A stretch of 64,000 nt of DNA from Sabellastarte sp. h YS-2021 (lineage: Eukaryota; Annelida; Polychaeta; Sabellida; Sabellidae), in contig OZ024933.1 in the NCBI GenBank assembly GCA_964017235.1, positions 10,667,962-10,731,961 of the forward strand, read 5' to 3'. Both the position numbers and the translations under genes were made by a program. Shown here piece by piece: positions 43,441-55,369 of the stretch. Positions within the stretch are counted from its first letter, which is position 1, and every line of letters begins with the position of its first letter. The notes under the pieces are model-generated. The model worked only from the letters and a program-made list of their open reading frames with translations. It did no database searches and was not told where the DNA came from.

Positions 43441-44899
43441 CTCAAGTAATTTCATGTCTACCGAGGATCATTAAAGGAGTTAATAAGTTGTTTAAGAAAA
43501 GGTGATGTGACTGGGAAAACATGTTGGTACATATTTAAATACTAGAACGTAGAACTCTTGATCATTTCTTTGCACAAGAGCTAGCAAATGTAAGCTCCTT
43601 ATGTTTATAATTCTATTGAATGCTCTTATGGATGTATGCACCAAATGTGTTCCACATGTTTATGTTCTTTTAAAATTGTAATGTTTTGCTTAAATAACTT
43701 TGTACTATACCACTGCATTATACTAAGAAAATATAGAAATGTGCTTTATTTTCATTTTTCATGTATCGCGAATGACTGATGTTTATTTCATTATTCACTA
43801 TTGTGTATGAAAAATAAATCGAATAAATCCATATTTAAAGAAAGAATTAAAAAAGACTGTCAATGACGGGTTTGTAATTGTTTACACTTGTAATTGCTTC
43901 TTTTTAAAAGTTTTCAGTTATTTTTTATTGTACCAAAAGAAAGAAATGTAGATACTGATGCTCCTTTCATGTCACTGGATCTACTATACTACTTTTTACT
44001 GTTTTCTGTCATAGACATTTACTTAAATTAGGGCACTTTACATCCATCATAAGTTTTAACGTATAACCGTAACATTCTTCAATCCTAGTAAAAAGGAATC
44101 ATGACAAAAAACCTCCATTCTTTTTTTTAAATTTTCTTTACATCGTCACACCTCACCCTGTTATAAATCTACTGGAAATTTGCCCTAACCTACTTTAATC
44201 AAAACCTCTAAAATTAAAACAGAATTTTTCCCTCATCAATATCATCCTTTACAGTCATTCATAAATTATTCACCAGATTACCAAAAGTGAATTAAAAGTT
44301 GTTACTTTCATTATTTATTAAATCTTCAGACAGTTCGAGATCACCACCTCGATGCCAAAATTATGTGTATCAAAGATCCGGATTTGTCCCATTTACTGTT
44401 CATTGAGTTGTTTTGCTTTTAAAAAAGAAAGATAATGTTCTGCTGTACATGATGCACATATTGATGTAGCTCTTTATTTTCCGAGTGTTGATTATTTTTT
44501 TACTTGTGTGTATTGATGTATAAAGAGTATGTAAACTAACAAAGAAAAAAAACAGAAAAAGAAGAGATTAGAGAAAACAATTTTCAGTAACTATTTAGAT
44601 TTTAACATAGCAGGGAAGTAGATAACGGCTACAGGACACAGTATTGTAACTTTATATCAATGGTTTGCTTTTATTTCTTAAAAAGGTAGTTTTGTCTAAA
44701 TATTCCTACTCATCCCCATTAATGATCTCAAATTTTCTTTGATTTTGCAGTCATTATTAGATAACCCATGAAGAGTGGTTATTTTCTTACATTGCCTCTC
44801 CACAAGCCATTTTTAAAGTATTTTAATGAACTATAACCCATAATTGGGCTAATACATTCATTTTCTACTTTTATTTACACATGTAGATATACAACAATG
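43441..44899. other. AT-rich stretch with one candidate exon
   Basis: At 44330-44406 an acceptor (TTATTAAATCTTCAG) is followed by a frame reading SSRSPPRCQNYVYQRSGF and ending at TGA 44404-44406 (phase 1 entry). A second, phase 0 frame is also open for about 30 codons. It could be a terminal exon of a short plus-strand gene, but no partner exon is visible. Nothing else recognised. Confidence 0.2.
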
Positions 44900-47400
44900 A
44901 ATATAGAACTAAGAAGACCCCAAACCCCAGCTAGGAGGACGTAGGGATGAAGAGGAATTTTTGGAATGCAGAACCACCTGACTTGAGGCTTGGTGATCCA
45001 GTGTGATGTATTTCCACACACACTCCGAGGCCCAGGTGCTGTGGGATTGAATTTCGTGCAAGGGAACATTGATATCAAAAGCAAAGGTGGCACCTGAATA
45101 ATGGAGTGTGTGAAGAGTTATACCTGAGTCTTGGGGGCCAATTTGTCTTAAAAATGTGGCAAAATGTCGCCTTGCTTTTGTGTCTATAAGGGGACACCAT
45201 GTTAGGTTTGTTTTGACTTGAAAGACTTTTACCTTTTTACCTTTGGGGACCAGGCGTAGGACATTTTTAAAGGCCAAGACAGGGCAAAGGGGGTTAGAAC
45301 CTAGGGATGGTAATTTGAGGATTTTATCTCTGTCTCTTGCAAGGTCTTTGTCCATTTAATGATTATGTGTACTCCTGGAGAAGCAAAAATTAGGTCACCT
45401 TTGGCTAGTTGGTGAATAGGTGAGAAGGCTTGAATGGAATGTGGGACTAAATTTGAAATACGAAGGAAGGAAAAGAATGCAACCAGGTAAAGTGCTTTGT
45501 AGATCTGACCCATATAAGTGAAATTGCAAGACCTAACGATAAGTTGGAGAGTATGTATATCTACAATTTTCTTCTGTGTAACTTTAAATGGTTTGTGAAG
45601 AGAGATGGCTTTAAGATAGTATTTGATTCTGGAATCTTGGAATGGCTGTATTGGGAGATTGTAAATTGTACAACAGGCCTTTATAGCTGATATGTTGTTG
45701 GCTAGGTTGGTGTGGGAAGCAATATTTTCTGTTAAAAACTCCAGGTAGGACCACAGAATCAATGGGAAAACTTGGTGTAATTGAATTTTCATGAACACAC
45801 AAAAAGCTATAAACAACCTGATCTTGGAATTGTAGGCAGATTTGGTGGATGGTCGGAAGCCAAGATGTACTCTTTGGGAAGCCCTGGAAGCCAGTGGGAG
45901 GATTGAAGAGGGAAATTATATAGACCAATCAATATCTAGTATGTTCTTAGGTGTATGTATGTAGGTGAAGGAGGGACGGAGGTTTGATAATTTTTCGTAG
46001 TGGTTTAGGGTGATATCCCATCTCAATAGGAAATCTGCAACACCACTATATTTTCCCAAAATGTGAATTACATTTAAACTTATATCTCTGGTAGCTGCAA
46101 ACATATGTATGTTCCTGACAATGGCTGCTAGAGGTCTGTCTTTGTTCTGCCATTGTTAAGTACTGAAAAGACAGCCTGATTATCACAGTGGAGGAGCACT
46201 TTTTGAGATGACCACTGGTCACCCCAGAGCTTTATGGCTACTAGGAGGTTAAGCATTTCTAAGTGTACTATAGAATAATCTTTGTAGTTTCTATCAATAG
46301 GGAGGCTATATGCTTGTGAGCTCCAACAACCTCCCATACCCGTCAAACAGGCGTCGAGTTCAAAAGAGACTTTGGTCTATGGTCAAAAAAAGCTGTGCCA
46401 TTGAATTTGGTTAAAAATGTGCAAAACCAGTTGAGGTCCTGTAAAAATCTAAATTCAAGTTAGTGAATTTAGCTTCTCCCATGTTACGTAACACCTCCAG
46501 CATGTGGTTGAGAAAGAAGCGTGACACCTTGATGCATTTTGAAATGTATAAGAGCTGGCCTAAGAGTGACTGTATCTCTTTTCTGGTACAAGAGGTTTTA
46601 CCTTGCATTGGTTACATATTTTGATTTGTCGCGTACATTGTTAACAATAGGTTTTTCCGATATGACTGCATTTTCGATCCCATCATAGTTTGTACCTGTG
46701 GTGAGTTTACATTTGTTGGTTGTACCTCAGTTTGGTTCCCCACCATCTTGGAGTTCACTCAGAAGATCAAATCTGTTACTTGTTTTTAGTTCAAACTGTG
46801 GGATGATTACCTGATTACTGGGATCCCTTCTTGTTTTATCTATGATGGGGAAAATGCCTGTTTTTTGTGGTATCTGTTGTTATAGCTCGGCTGTTAGCCC
46901 CATGTTTGTTTAGTTTGACAGGAGGGTCGACCTTTGGCTTGAGATTTCCTGGATTTCTACAAACTCTGATTTTGGATTTTAGTACTTGAGCATATGTACT
47001 TCCTTTAAACCTGTGGAAGTCTGCCCTCCATTTTTTGCTACAATCATACATTTTCGCCTTATTGACAATCATTCTACTTTGAACACTATTTGCATTGTTA
47101 AATACACACTGCTATTAATAGTTGCGGAAACTATTGCAGTGCCTTACTCGTTTTTTGACTTACTCGTTTTTCTGACAATCTTTTGCAGGGTGATTTAATT
47201 TATGTCCATAGGCATTACAGATAGCACACACATGTTTGTAACTTTGGCCCCCTATGGTATGATCTGATTTTGTGGACAGATGCCATTCTGGTAATATTCT
47301 GCTTTTTGGTGGGATTCAAACCATTTGGGTGATTGGTAGTTTACCTTTGGGCATGAGTACGCCTGATTTGTTCAATTTCTGTGGTTTCCTACCATGCTAC
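44900..47400 (-). mobile_element. DIRS-like tyrosine-recombinase retroelement fossil D
   Basis: The most complete DIRS-like copy here, minus strand, about 2.5 kb. In family order: a gag-like segment with a zinc-knuckle-like CxxC...GH...C pattern (about 47180-47260), other gag-like sequence (46830-47080), an RT connection segment (46411-46608), an RNase H segment (about 45916-46346, with HLEMLNLLVAIKLWG and an HILGK motif), and a tyrosine recombinase (44909-45830) whose C-terminal part includes SGATFAFDINVPL. It is broken in several places and old. It lacks most of the RT palm. No clear terminal repeats were found. Confidence 0.8.
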
Positions 47401-50400
47401 TTACTCTTCCTCCTTGTGCCACAAAAGTATGGCACCGCTGGCTTTGGTTGAATTTCAAGGATGTTTGTTGTTTACTACACATTAAGGCAAAACTTTTTAT
47501 CTTTTTCATGGATGACAATAGCAAATCAGCAGAACATTTCCTAACATTACCAGAGAAATAGTCAACATCATCGATTAGTCATTCAAAACTGGTGTTGAAA
47601 GATTAAACTAATGATAGATCACACTATATTGATGCTGAAACCAAAGTTACATAAATTTTACACACCTCAAATATGCATAGGTAAAAGATGAAAGATTTTG
47701 ATTCTATAGCCTCATCACCGGCTTCTAGTACTTCATTTTTAAAATAATTTTGTTTACAATTGTAATAACATTTTCATGTATTGCTTTTTTTTGCTTTCCA
47801 TTGTGACATACTAACAGTACCCCTGCTGTAAACTATTATTTTGAATGTGTATAATAGCTTTATCCTCACTGTTGCTACATGTTGGCTATACAAACAACAC
47901 AACTAAACCCGGCCCCCCACCCCAAGGAGAAACAACGATGAGCATATAGTTTGTATATATAGTTTATATATAATATAAAATAAAATGTAAAGCAGTAACA
48001 ACAGAAATAATGTGACTACTACTAGTATCTGAAGCCATTACATTTAAGTGTCCAGTCCATGCACAAAGTGACCCACAGTCACTAAAAGTTTACAGATAGA
48101 CTTCAAACTATACAAATATTACAATGACACATTAATACAAGCGTCTTTAAAATTTTACACAAGTTAAATGTATAAAATAACAAAAATAATAATGTACTTT
48201 AAGTGAGCAATTTAATTTTACACGTAAATAAAAATCAAAAAGAAAGTTAACCTAAAAGTAAGTTTGAGGTCAGGCTGACCTCAGCCTTAAATTCAGATTA
48301 AGCAAACCTAATTTAAGGTTATCCCAACCCGAAATTTTTTGGATAGTAAAGGGGAGAAAACCCTTGAAATTAAACACAAACTTAAATTCAATAAAACTAG
48401 TATATATGTACTTAAAAAAGAAAGCCCTAAAATAACAATAAATAGACTTACAATACACAGAATAAAACATTAAAAAACAAGTTTTTAAAATTGGGAGAAT
48501 TTTTGGACTAGACAGTGTAGAAATTTGATAGTTAAATATAGATGCCAAGCACTTTACAGTGGAAAATCTTGACGAACTTGTGTGTAGTTATTCCCTCTGC
48601 CATTAAACTACCTGGCATGGTATACCCAAAATAATGTGCTCAAAGTTACATTTCAACCCCAATAAATAAATAAAAAAATAAGTAAATAAATATATCTTAA
48701 TGTAGAACCCTTGTATCAGCAAGCTATTATTTGGAAAGGATACAGTAACGTCACTTTAGGCAATAAAGTCTACAAAATTTATTGTAGCATGACATTTTGT
48801 AAATTAAGTATTTATCTTACTATAAACTGAAATTCTTACCCATCCTTCCACACATGTAAATGTTTGGATTAAGGAATGTACTACCCATATGACCAAATTA
48901 AATGAGAAATGATAACAGGGAACTAGGAAATAAACAGATGTGCAATAGCAATATATGAAGTTTTACTGACAATAATAGTTTGTTTTAAATAGCCAAGTTT
49001 GACATTTGCTTTTGTCAATACATACCAGTAGTGAGGATTAAGTAAATGTTTAACATAGACAAATGTCATTTTTTTACAATTGTATACCCTTTCACCTAAG
49101 ATGAAACTGTTGATTTGCATATAAGGTTCTTAATGCAGTGAGAACAAATTGGTCTCTCTACTCTGAATTCTTAGATGATTCATACCTCAGTTACTTATTT
49201 CTGCACAACAAATATTAAGCCAGTAGTCCTTCCTTCACCTTCTCTCTAAAGCAAAATTAATACAACTAAAATCATTGTGGTCAATATCATGTCTGATCAA
49301 GTGAGCTTGAATCTAGATCTAAAAGAGCAATACCAATTCGTTTTAGTTGCCATTTAAAGAAACAATTATTATTTGGAAAGACTTGTTTTGTGGAATTACA
49401 TGTTAGTTTTATACTAGATATTTTCTAAATAATCTTCTCTTCAAGAACAACTTCCAAGATTTATTACACATGAATAGCCAAACAGGCTGTGTCTACATGT
49501 GGGTATAGCAAGAAAATCATGAAACAATTCCAAATACATGACATAGATCCAGACCATCTTGGATTATGACTGAGCCACATGTTGACCCCATCTTTTGCAA
49601 GAAATATGACCCAGTGACAGTGAAAAGTTTAATTGTAAGTAAGACAGCATTTTTCTTTTATATAGTGTGTTTATCAGATTCTTTAATGTATATCAAATTC
49701 GCACAGTTCTAGTTAAATGTATATTACTAATTGTGTAACCTTAAATTAAGCTGATAAGCATTTTTGTAAGCTGAATATAAACTTTAGTATACATATTTAT
49801 TTACATACAAACCTCTCTACTGTACTTTATTGGTATAATAGAATTGCATGCTCAGTTAATTAAATATATAAGTAGTAATGTGACGTTTTTGATAGCATGA
49901 GTAAAACAAAACAACTAGTTGGGTTGTAATTCTTGTTTAATGTTAATGTTGTCTCTGAATCTGATCTTTAATCCTGTATTGGGAAAACAAGCCTAGAATA
50001 AGAGAAACCAGGGAGTCTAGGGTTAGTGTTAGGGCTCTTTCAATTCTAAGAGAGTAAAACAGTGACCTATAGGAAATGTGTCTTTCACCTTGTCAGTGGT
50101 TAACAAATACCCTATCTGTGGTGATTATCTTACCTGTGGTTAGGATATTCAAGTGACAATAAGCAGAGAACAATCAGTCCTGCTGATTGCAATCATACCT
50201 GATTACTTTTATTCCTGGATCTAACTAAAAATTTGAAAGTTAAACTCAGACATCAGTTAACATAAACCAGTGAAAGAAGTGAATTACAGTCAACATCCAT
50301 CATGCCTGATTGTTCGCACTTAACCAGGTGATAGTTACATCTATCATTAATGTCCATTCTGTCAAAGGTTAGGAAACAATGACAGCTACTGCTGTTACCC

Positions 50401-51579
50401 ACTCGTTCTCCATGGTTCAGTAGAGCTTGGCTGTTGTAAAGCTTGGCTTCCTATTAAAGTTAGAGGGTTTTGATAAGGGTTAAAATAAAAAAAATTGCTG
50501 TCCACCTGCCAGCAACAAGGCTGAGGTTTGATTCTCCCTGATTTGGTTTAATCTTTATAACTATGACTGTGTTTTACTTAATTTACTGTTACCTAAGATG
50601 CTAGGCTGTAATTTAGCGTGATCTGTAGTTATGCAATTGAGCTTCTCTGTGATCACCTTCTCTGATCAGAGTTTGTTTGCTATTGTATTTCTAACAGCTG
50701 GTTTTAGATTCAAGTTACTGACTTTCCCCAATGGAAATTGGATTATCTTTAACTTGTGCTGCACTTTCATATCTGTAGCTAAATTTTATGTGTGTGCTGT
50801 AATCATGTTATCAATGAGTCTTTTTATAAAGCCTAGCATTGGCTGAGCTATTTTTGCTGTGTATGACCAATTTCTGTGCAATTTTACTTGGATCATATAC
50901 TTCAACATAGTACGGTCTACATCTTAATACCAACTGTAACCATTACATTTTTGATAAACAAACTCTGCATATATCACACTAGTAAAGGTATGAACATTAC
51001 TTTACAAGTACATAAAATTCTAAAACCAAGTTGTTAACAATATTTTGTAGATAATAAAGGGCAAAGTCTCAGTTTTTAAAAATCAATCACAACCCGTTTT
51101 CTTTAATTACACTGTTAACCTTTTCACTATCTTGTCTTATGTTATCATCAATTCTTGAATTTCAGAAAATTATCTTCTCCACTTTTCCATCAGATATTTC
51201 TTGAACATACGTATGTTTGCATGTTTTAGTGTGTCTTTAGTTAGGCTCTGGCTTCTGCAAAAATAAGTAAAAAACACTGTATACTACTTCACCAATATTG
51301 CAGCTAAGTAAATTTCATTTAATTTTTGAGGATAAAAAAGGTGCAGGTACTGACCTGTGACAATTGTATGTGTCAACAGTATAATCAACAGTAAATTACA
51401 GATATTATACTCGGGTTAATAAGTCAAGCTCCATCAAAGCCTCTGCTTTCTCCGTAATTTGTTTCAGTACTCTATTTGTATTAATAAGTAGAACCTGATA
51501 GCAATATTGTGTTTAACATTCCTTTTCAGTTTCCTAATTTTTTATCTCACAGTTCTGTTATGCTCATATTCATTTAATC
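47401..51579. other. Long AT-rich stretch without recognised genes
   Basis: No open frame here resembles a known family. A TA-rich run occurs at 47950-47990 and TAAA-type repeats at 48658-48695. Around 50510-50545, AGGTTTGATTCTCCC resembles a tRNA B box and may be an old SINE. A GTAAGTAAG donor-like sequence occurs near 49636 without a supported exon. Confidence 0.3.
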
Positions 51580-52103
51580 TAATTTAGATGTTCCAGTGGA
51601 GCCGACTCTATGACTCTAGGGTTGATGGCAAGAGTTAGGAGTCTGGGATGAAAATCCAGAAAAAAGCATGCAAAAATGCTGGTTTCATCTCCCCGATAGG
51701 GCGTAGCACGTCTCAGCTTGTCTGGATCTACCTCCTGACCTGATTTGGGATTGGGATGTTTTTCTCCTTGACAAGGCAGGAATCTACCAGGACAAGCTGT
51801 AAACAACTAACACCAAAAGCAGTATCAATTCCTGACAAGCCGTACTGACAAAAGGACAGGACTGAAACATTTGCCCAACCTACCACTACAGGACTGATTA
51901 ATTAATGGAGTCGGGATCAAACTCATACTATATAAACCCCTTCTGGCTGTCAGTTATCATTTCTCACTGCAAAGATGCCAGATAACATCAGAGAGACTTT
52001 CTACAGAAGCTTAGGGTACTTTTGTTTATTATTGAGTTTAACATGTTGATCTTCATTCATTATATGAACGATCTTCATTCATTAATATGTTGATCTTCAT
52101 GAT

Positions 52104-52660
52104 TTGCAGACAGAAAAGGACACATCTGAACCCAGGACCGGCACCTACCATACAGCAAGCAGCTCAGCCACAGCAACAGCCCACCCCCAGCATATAAGAA
52201 AGCTACCGAACCCATGGAACATGCCCTGGATACTTCAAAGAGAAGGAAGAGGATACCACAGAAAGCTTGTGACTGACTTAATACAGACTGATATCCCAGG
52301 CTAACAGAATTTTGTCAGGATGCTACCAGCCATTATCAACCTCATCGAGGAGCAAATACATCACCACATCAAGAAGTTTTAGAAATTTTAGTAAGCAGTT
52401 AGAAGTTGGATTCAAACTGACAACATCACTGAGACACCTGGCAACAGGGGAGACATACTCCTCCTTACAGTATCTCTGGCTGGTTGGCGGAACCACCATG
52501 TGTAAATTTATCCCCCCCAGGTCCAAGCCATCCTTGCTACATTCCTGGATCAATATTTGCGTTGCCCTACTTACCCTGAAGACTGGAAAAAGGTAGTTGC
52601 AGAAGGCTGTTCTGATGGTTCCATGCCTTGGCTCGAGATATGATGACAACATCGTTTTCA
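52104..52660 (+). pseudogene. Harbinger transposase N-terminal half
   Basis: Readable blocks: GRGYHRKLVTDLIQTDIPG, then an in-frame TAA at 52302-52304 where a Tyr codon is likely in relatives, then QNFVRMLPAIINLIEEQI to a TAG near 52381. In the next frame come KQLEVGFKLTTSLRHLATGE and SSLQYLWLVGGTTMCKFI, the helix-turn-helix region. After a further frame change come FLDQYLRCPTYPEDWKKV and GCSDGSMPWLEI. No DDE residues are present. This copy retains the region missing from the transposase at 29722-30509. Confidence 0.8.
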
Positions 52661-52661
52661 C

Positions 52662-53384
52662 CTATGCAAATTGGTCCTTGATCTGTTTGTTGACTGAAGA
52701 ACGTTGGGAAACTGCAGGGAGGCTGCACTCTTGGTCTGACCACAAGCTGATCTCCATACTATCTGTGTCAGTGGAACTTCTGGAGATGCCGTGTGCTGAG
52801 GCAGAAGATGCACTGGCTCCTCTGGCTGGGAACTTTAAGCCTAAAGATTTGCTGAGTTCCTTGCGTATGATGTGCGTCTCCAAGAAGTTTAATTTATCCT
52901 GAATCCAGTTCTGTCTCTCTTTCATTTCTTTTGGAGGCAGGCCAGACTTGGACTGTGAGATTTTGGCGTAGCAAGTCCTTTGGGATTTAACTTTTGACAC
53001 TTTGACAGACAGGTTGTGGCTATTTGTAAACATGTCCCACAGGCATTCCTTCCTGGCCTTGTCCTTAAAACGTTCTTTAGTGTTGTATGACTCCTTGTGG
53101 TCCTTTACAAAGTCCATAGTCACCTCCTCATACGAGTCAGTCAGGTAAATGTTTGTCCTGTGCCCCTTCTTGTGCCTGGATTGATACAGATGTGCCCACC
53201 TGTCCTCCATCCTTTGTGTCCATTTCGGTGTGAGTTCTGTCTGTCCTTCAATGCTTTTCTGCCACTCCCTCCTCCTCTGCTGGTTGTGTAGTTTTCCCGC
53301 ATCCTGGCTTCCTCCCACTGCCTGCCCTCCATCAGTTTCTGTGCCTCTTCCCCCCATTCTCTTGTCTCCCTCACCTCCCTTCAC
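52662..53384 (-). CDS. Harbinger Myb/MADF-like accessory protein
   Basis: An unbroken 240-codon frame. The N-terminus (about 1-75) is Gly/Arg/Glu-rich and ends with a basic patch RHKKGHR. The DNA-binding core runs about residues 79-175: IYLTDSYEEVTMDFVKDHKE, then KECLWDMFTNSHNLSV, a basic helix with KVKSQRTCYAKI, then PPKEMKERQNWIQDKLNFLE and THIIR. The C-terminal part is Ser-rich. The core matches the broken gene at 28024-28663 (EFVKEHPELYD, EALWAEI, FLKTHI). It has ATG, stop and no internal break, unlike its partner transposase, and might still be translated. Domestication cannot be judged from one copy. Confidence 0.7.
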   Translation of the reverse strand: MKGGEGDKRMGGRGTETDGGQAVGGSQDAGKLHNQQRRREWQKSIEGQTELTPKWTQRMEDRWAHLYQSRHKKGHRTNIYLTDSYEEVTMDFVKDHKESYNTKERFKDKARKECLWDMFTNSHNLSVKVSKVKSQRTCYAKISQSKSGLPPKEMKERQNWIQDKLNFLETHIIRKELSKSLGLKFPARGASASSASAHGISRSSTDTDSMEISLWSDQECSLPAVSQRSSVNKQIKDQFA

Positions 53385-53678
53385 TGTATGTCAGAAGCTG
53401 TATTCCCCAAGTCAAACTTGGTAAGTGTGTCTATGGGAACTTCTCACTTCCTCACTCTTCTACCCTTTTTAGGATCGATTTTTCCTTTTCAAAAGCAGCA
53501 TTTGTAAAACAATAAAAGTCTAACCATAAGTCAGAGGGCCTGTATCTCAACAATAAATCCTAGTTAATTTGTAAAAAAACCTTATCTTAAACGCTGCCAG
53601 ATGAACTGTTGAGGTGTCACATTCCAGATGATGCAGTGCACAAACCGACTGTTCTTGTACAGTCATATATTCCATGAC

Positions 53679-54112
53679 CTACAAGCCCTGGGTCGGTAAA
53701 ATGAGGCTGGTTTGTCCTACACAGTTCCAGTTTATAGCAGGCCAGTTTCCTTTTGGACAGTTTGTGTATATGGCCTGTGAGGAGATTGTTTCCTTATACT
53801 GAACAGGGGTGGAAGTTCTTCCAGACGAAACAGTTACAGTGTAGGACAAGGCAGGAAGTGTGTCAGACTTACTACCTACGGCAGTACAGTTTCTAGGTGG
53901 GTGAAGCCAAGGTCCAGATAGAGAGTTGGGGTGGTTCTGTGACAACCCTAACCGACTCTGTAAACATTGATCCTTACCCTCGAAAAATCCATAGTTACTG
54001 AAAAGTCGGCCCCAGTGGAATACACCATGAGGCTTCTCATCTTTATGCATTTGACTCCCACAAGTAGCAATGCTGAGAATCTTTCCTAGTATTACTCTTG
54101 CTGTTGCACTGG
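53679..54112 (-). CDS. Unknown minus-strand gene, long 3' exon
   Basis: A minus-strand frame is open from a good acceptor (TTTTTTCTCCAG at about 54113-54124) to a TAG at 53679-53681. Read from the acceptor it has ARVILGKILSIATCGSQ, then MHKDEKPHGVFHWGRLFSNY, GKDQCLQSRLGLS, a Pro/Ser/Thr-rich middle (WLHPPRNCTAVGS), and YTNCPKGNWPAINWNCVGQT near the end. Five Cys residues and Asn-glycosylation sites (NCT) suggest a secreted or surface protein. A second AG eight bases downstream (CAACAG) would place it in phase 1, matching the exons at 54550 and 55650. I do not recognise the family. Confidence 0.45.
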
Positions 54113-54199
54113 AGAAAAAAAGCTAACTTTGAATCTAAATCAAATCGAATATCTAAATTTTGTTCCCCCATTGGAATTATACTATAATCTTTCATTTAA

Positions 54200-54645
54200 A
54201 ACAAGTTGCAGAACACAACTGATTGAACTTATCAACCAAAACTGAAGAAAAAAAATCCCATTAACAGTTTTCCTCAGACAGGCATTTTATAAATTTTAAT
54301 TTTCAAAAACCCCCATTAAAATAAAACATTTTACTCACTGCAATGCTGTAATATACACAAGTTATTATTGTATATGATTTTGTCAACAAAAATAAAGTGG
54401 TTCCAAAAGCAATGCGAATAGACATGATTATCATAATCTATCAATATCATACTTTTGAAAAAGTATTGTGGAATAAATATTTTTTTCAACAAATACAAAA
54501 TTTAACAAAACTTTGGAACATAAATAATGTCATAAACCAGGGTCTCCTACTGCAACCTTGACAGTAATGGTTATTGGTTCAAGATAATCTGAAAGATACA
54601 CATAATTTCTTGTCAATAACTGTTGTAAGCCTTATTGCCTTAATA
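54200..54645 (-). repeat. Duplicated exon-intron segment, copy 1
   Basis: Matches 55370-55735 in the same orientation and order, with about a quarter of positions different by eye. Shared landmarks include CAACAAATACAAAATTTAA, AATTTTGGAACATAAAT-ATG, CATAAA(C/T)CAG, and CTGCAACC. It contains the exon-like block at 54550-54588 plus intron. Confidence 0.65.
54550..54588 (-). CDS. Minus-strand gene, duplicated small exon (copy 1, donor weak)
   Basis: Acceptor TGTATCTTTCAG, then a phase 1 frame Y-L-E-P-I-T-I-T-V-K-V-A parallel to Y-I-Q-P-V-T-N-V-V-M-V-A in the copy at 55650. The donor is GCAGTAGGAG instead of GCAGGTGAGT, so the splice site is shifted or weakened. This copy may be a decaying duplicate or used with a different boundary. 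Confidence 0.35.
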
Positions 54646-54649
54646 CATC

Positions 54650-55369
54650 TGACCTAGTGGATAGATTGCATGTGTCCAGCACACTGCTGGTCTCACCAAA
54701 GGTTAGAAAAATGTCTGGAGTTGTTGGCTGGAACTAGTAGCATCCTGTGAAGTACCCACTTGACGGTAAAGCATTAAGCTGTTGCTAAATGGAGCAATGC
54801 ACCTCTTTTTGTCAGCATGTGGCATGCATATAATGCTTCTATTTTAAGAGAAACTTTTTGAAATGAATTTTGTATTATACTGTGTGTATTATGATAATTT
54901 GGTAAGTAAAGTTGGAATAAACACTCATGGGATCTTCAGGGCAACACAGAGGTTCATGTTGTATTATGGCAGGATACCACTTACATAAGAAGTGTGTGTG
55001 CTGTTACGACAAGCATCTTTGGACTGATCCATGTATTGTTGATAGGACTAATTTTGTGCACTTCTGTTGGATTTCAGAACAAAAAGCTGATCCTTTCTAC
55101 ACCGCGATATAAAATAAAATAAATCTGGCACTCCTGATATTCCAAAAAGGTATGACTGTCTTGGGTATTTCAGTGAATATTGTGTACAAAGAATTGAAAG
55201 TGTCTCCAGTGTCTCTCGATTTTGTGTCGAGACAAGACCTTAATAAGCTAACCCAACAGTTAGACAAAGGTTTCAATCATTTTCAGCAAACATATTTACC
55301 ACATCTAAAGCGCCAGTATCAGCCTCTCCCCCCGAGGTTTTATTTCAAATAATAGCAAAAATAAGAACT
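54650..55369. other. Spacer between the duplicated segments
   Basis: 54660-54760 has a tRNA-like or SINE-like look (CTAGTGGATAGATTG, CTGGTCTCACCAAAGG) and resembles 12627-12660. A 66-codon plus-strand frame at 55152-55352 with LNKLTQQLDKGFNHFQQTYL has protein-like composition but no recognised family and no clear splice context. Confidence 0.25.

Larger units (their letters stand above)
51580..53400. mobile_element. Second PIF/Harbinger copy, broken
   Basis: Contains transposase pieces on the plus strand (52104-52660) and the Myb/MADF-like gene on the minus strand (52662-53384), meeting tail to tail as in the element at 27021-31020. The catalytic half of the transposase is absent between 52650 and 52662. 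The outer limits are uncertain: no terminal repeat pair could be matched, so 51580 and 53400 are approximate. The stretch 51580-51830, with GTTCCAGTGGAGCCGACTC, could be the left end. Confidence 0.65.
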
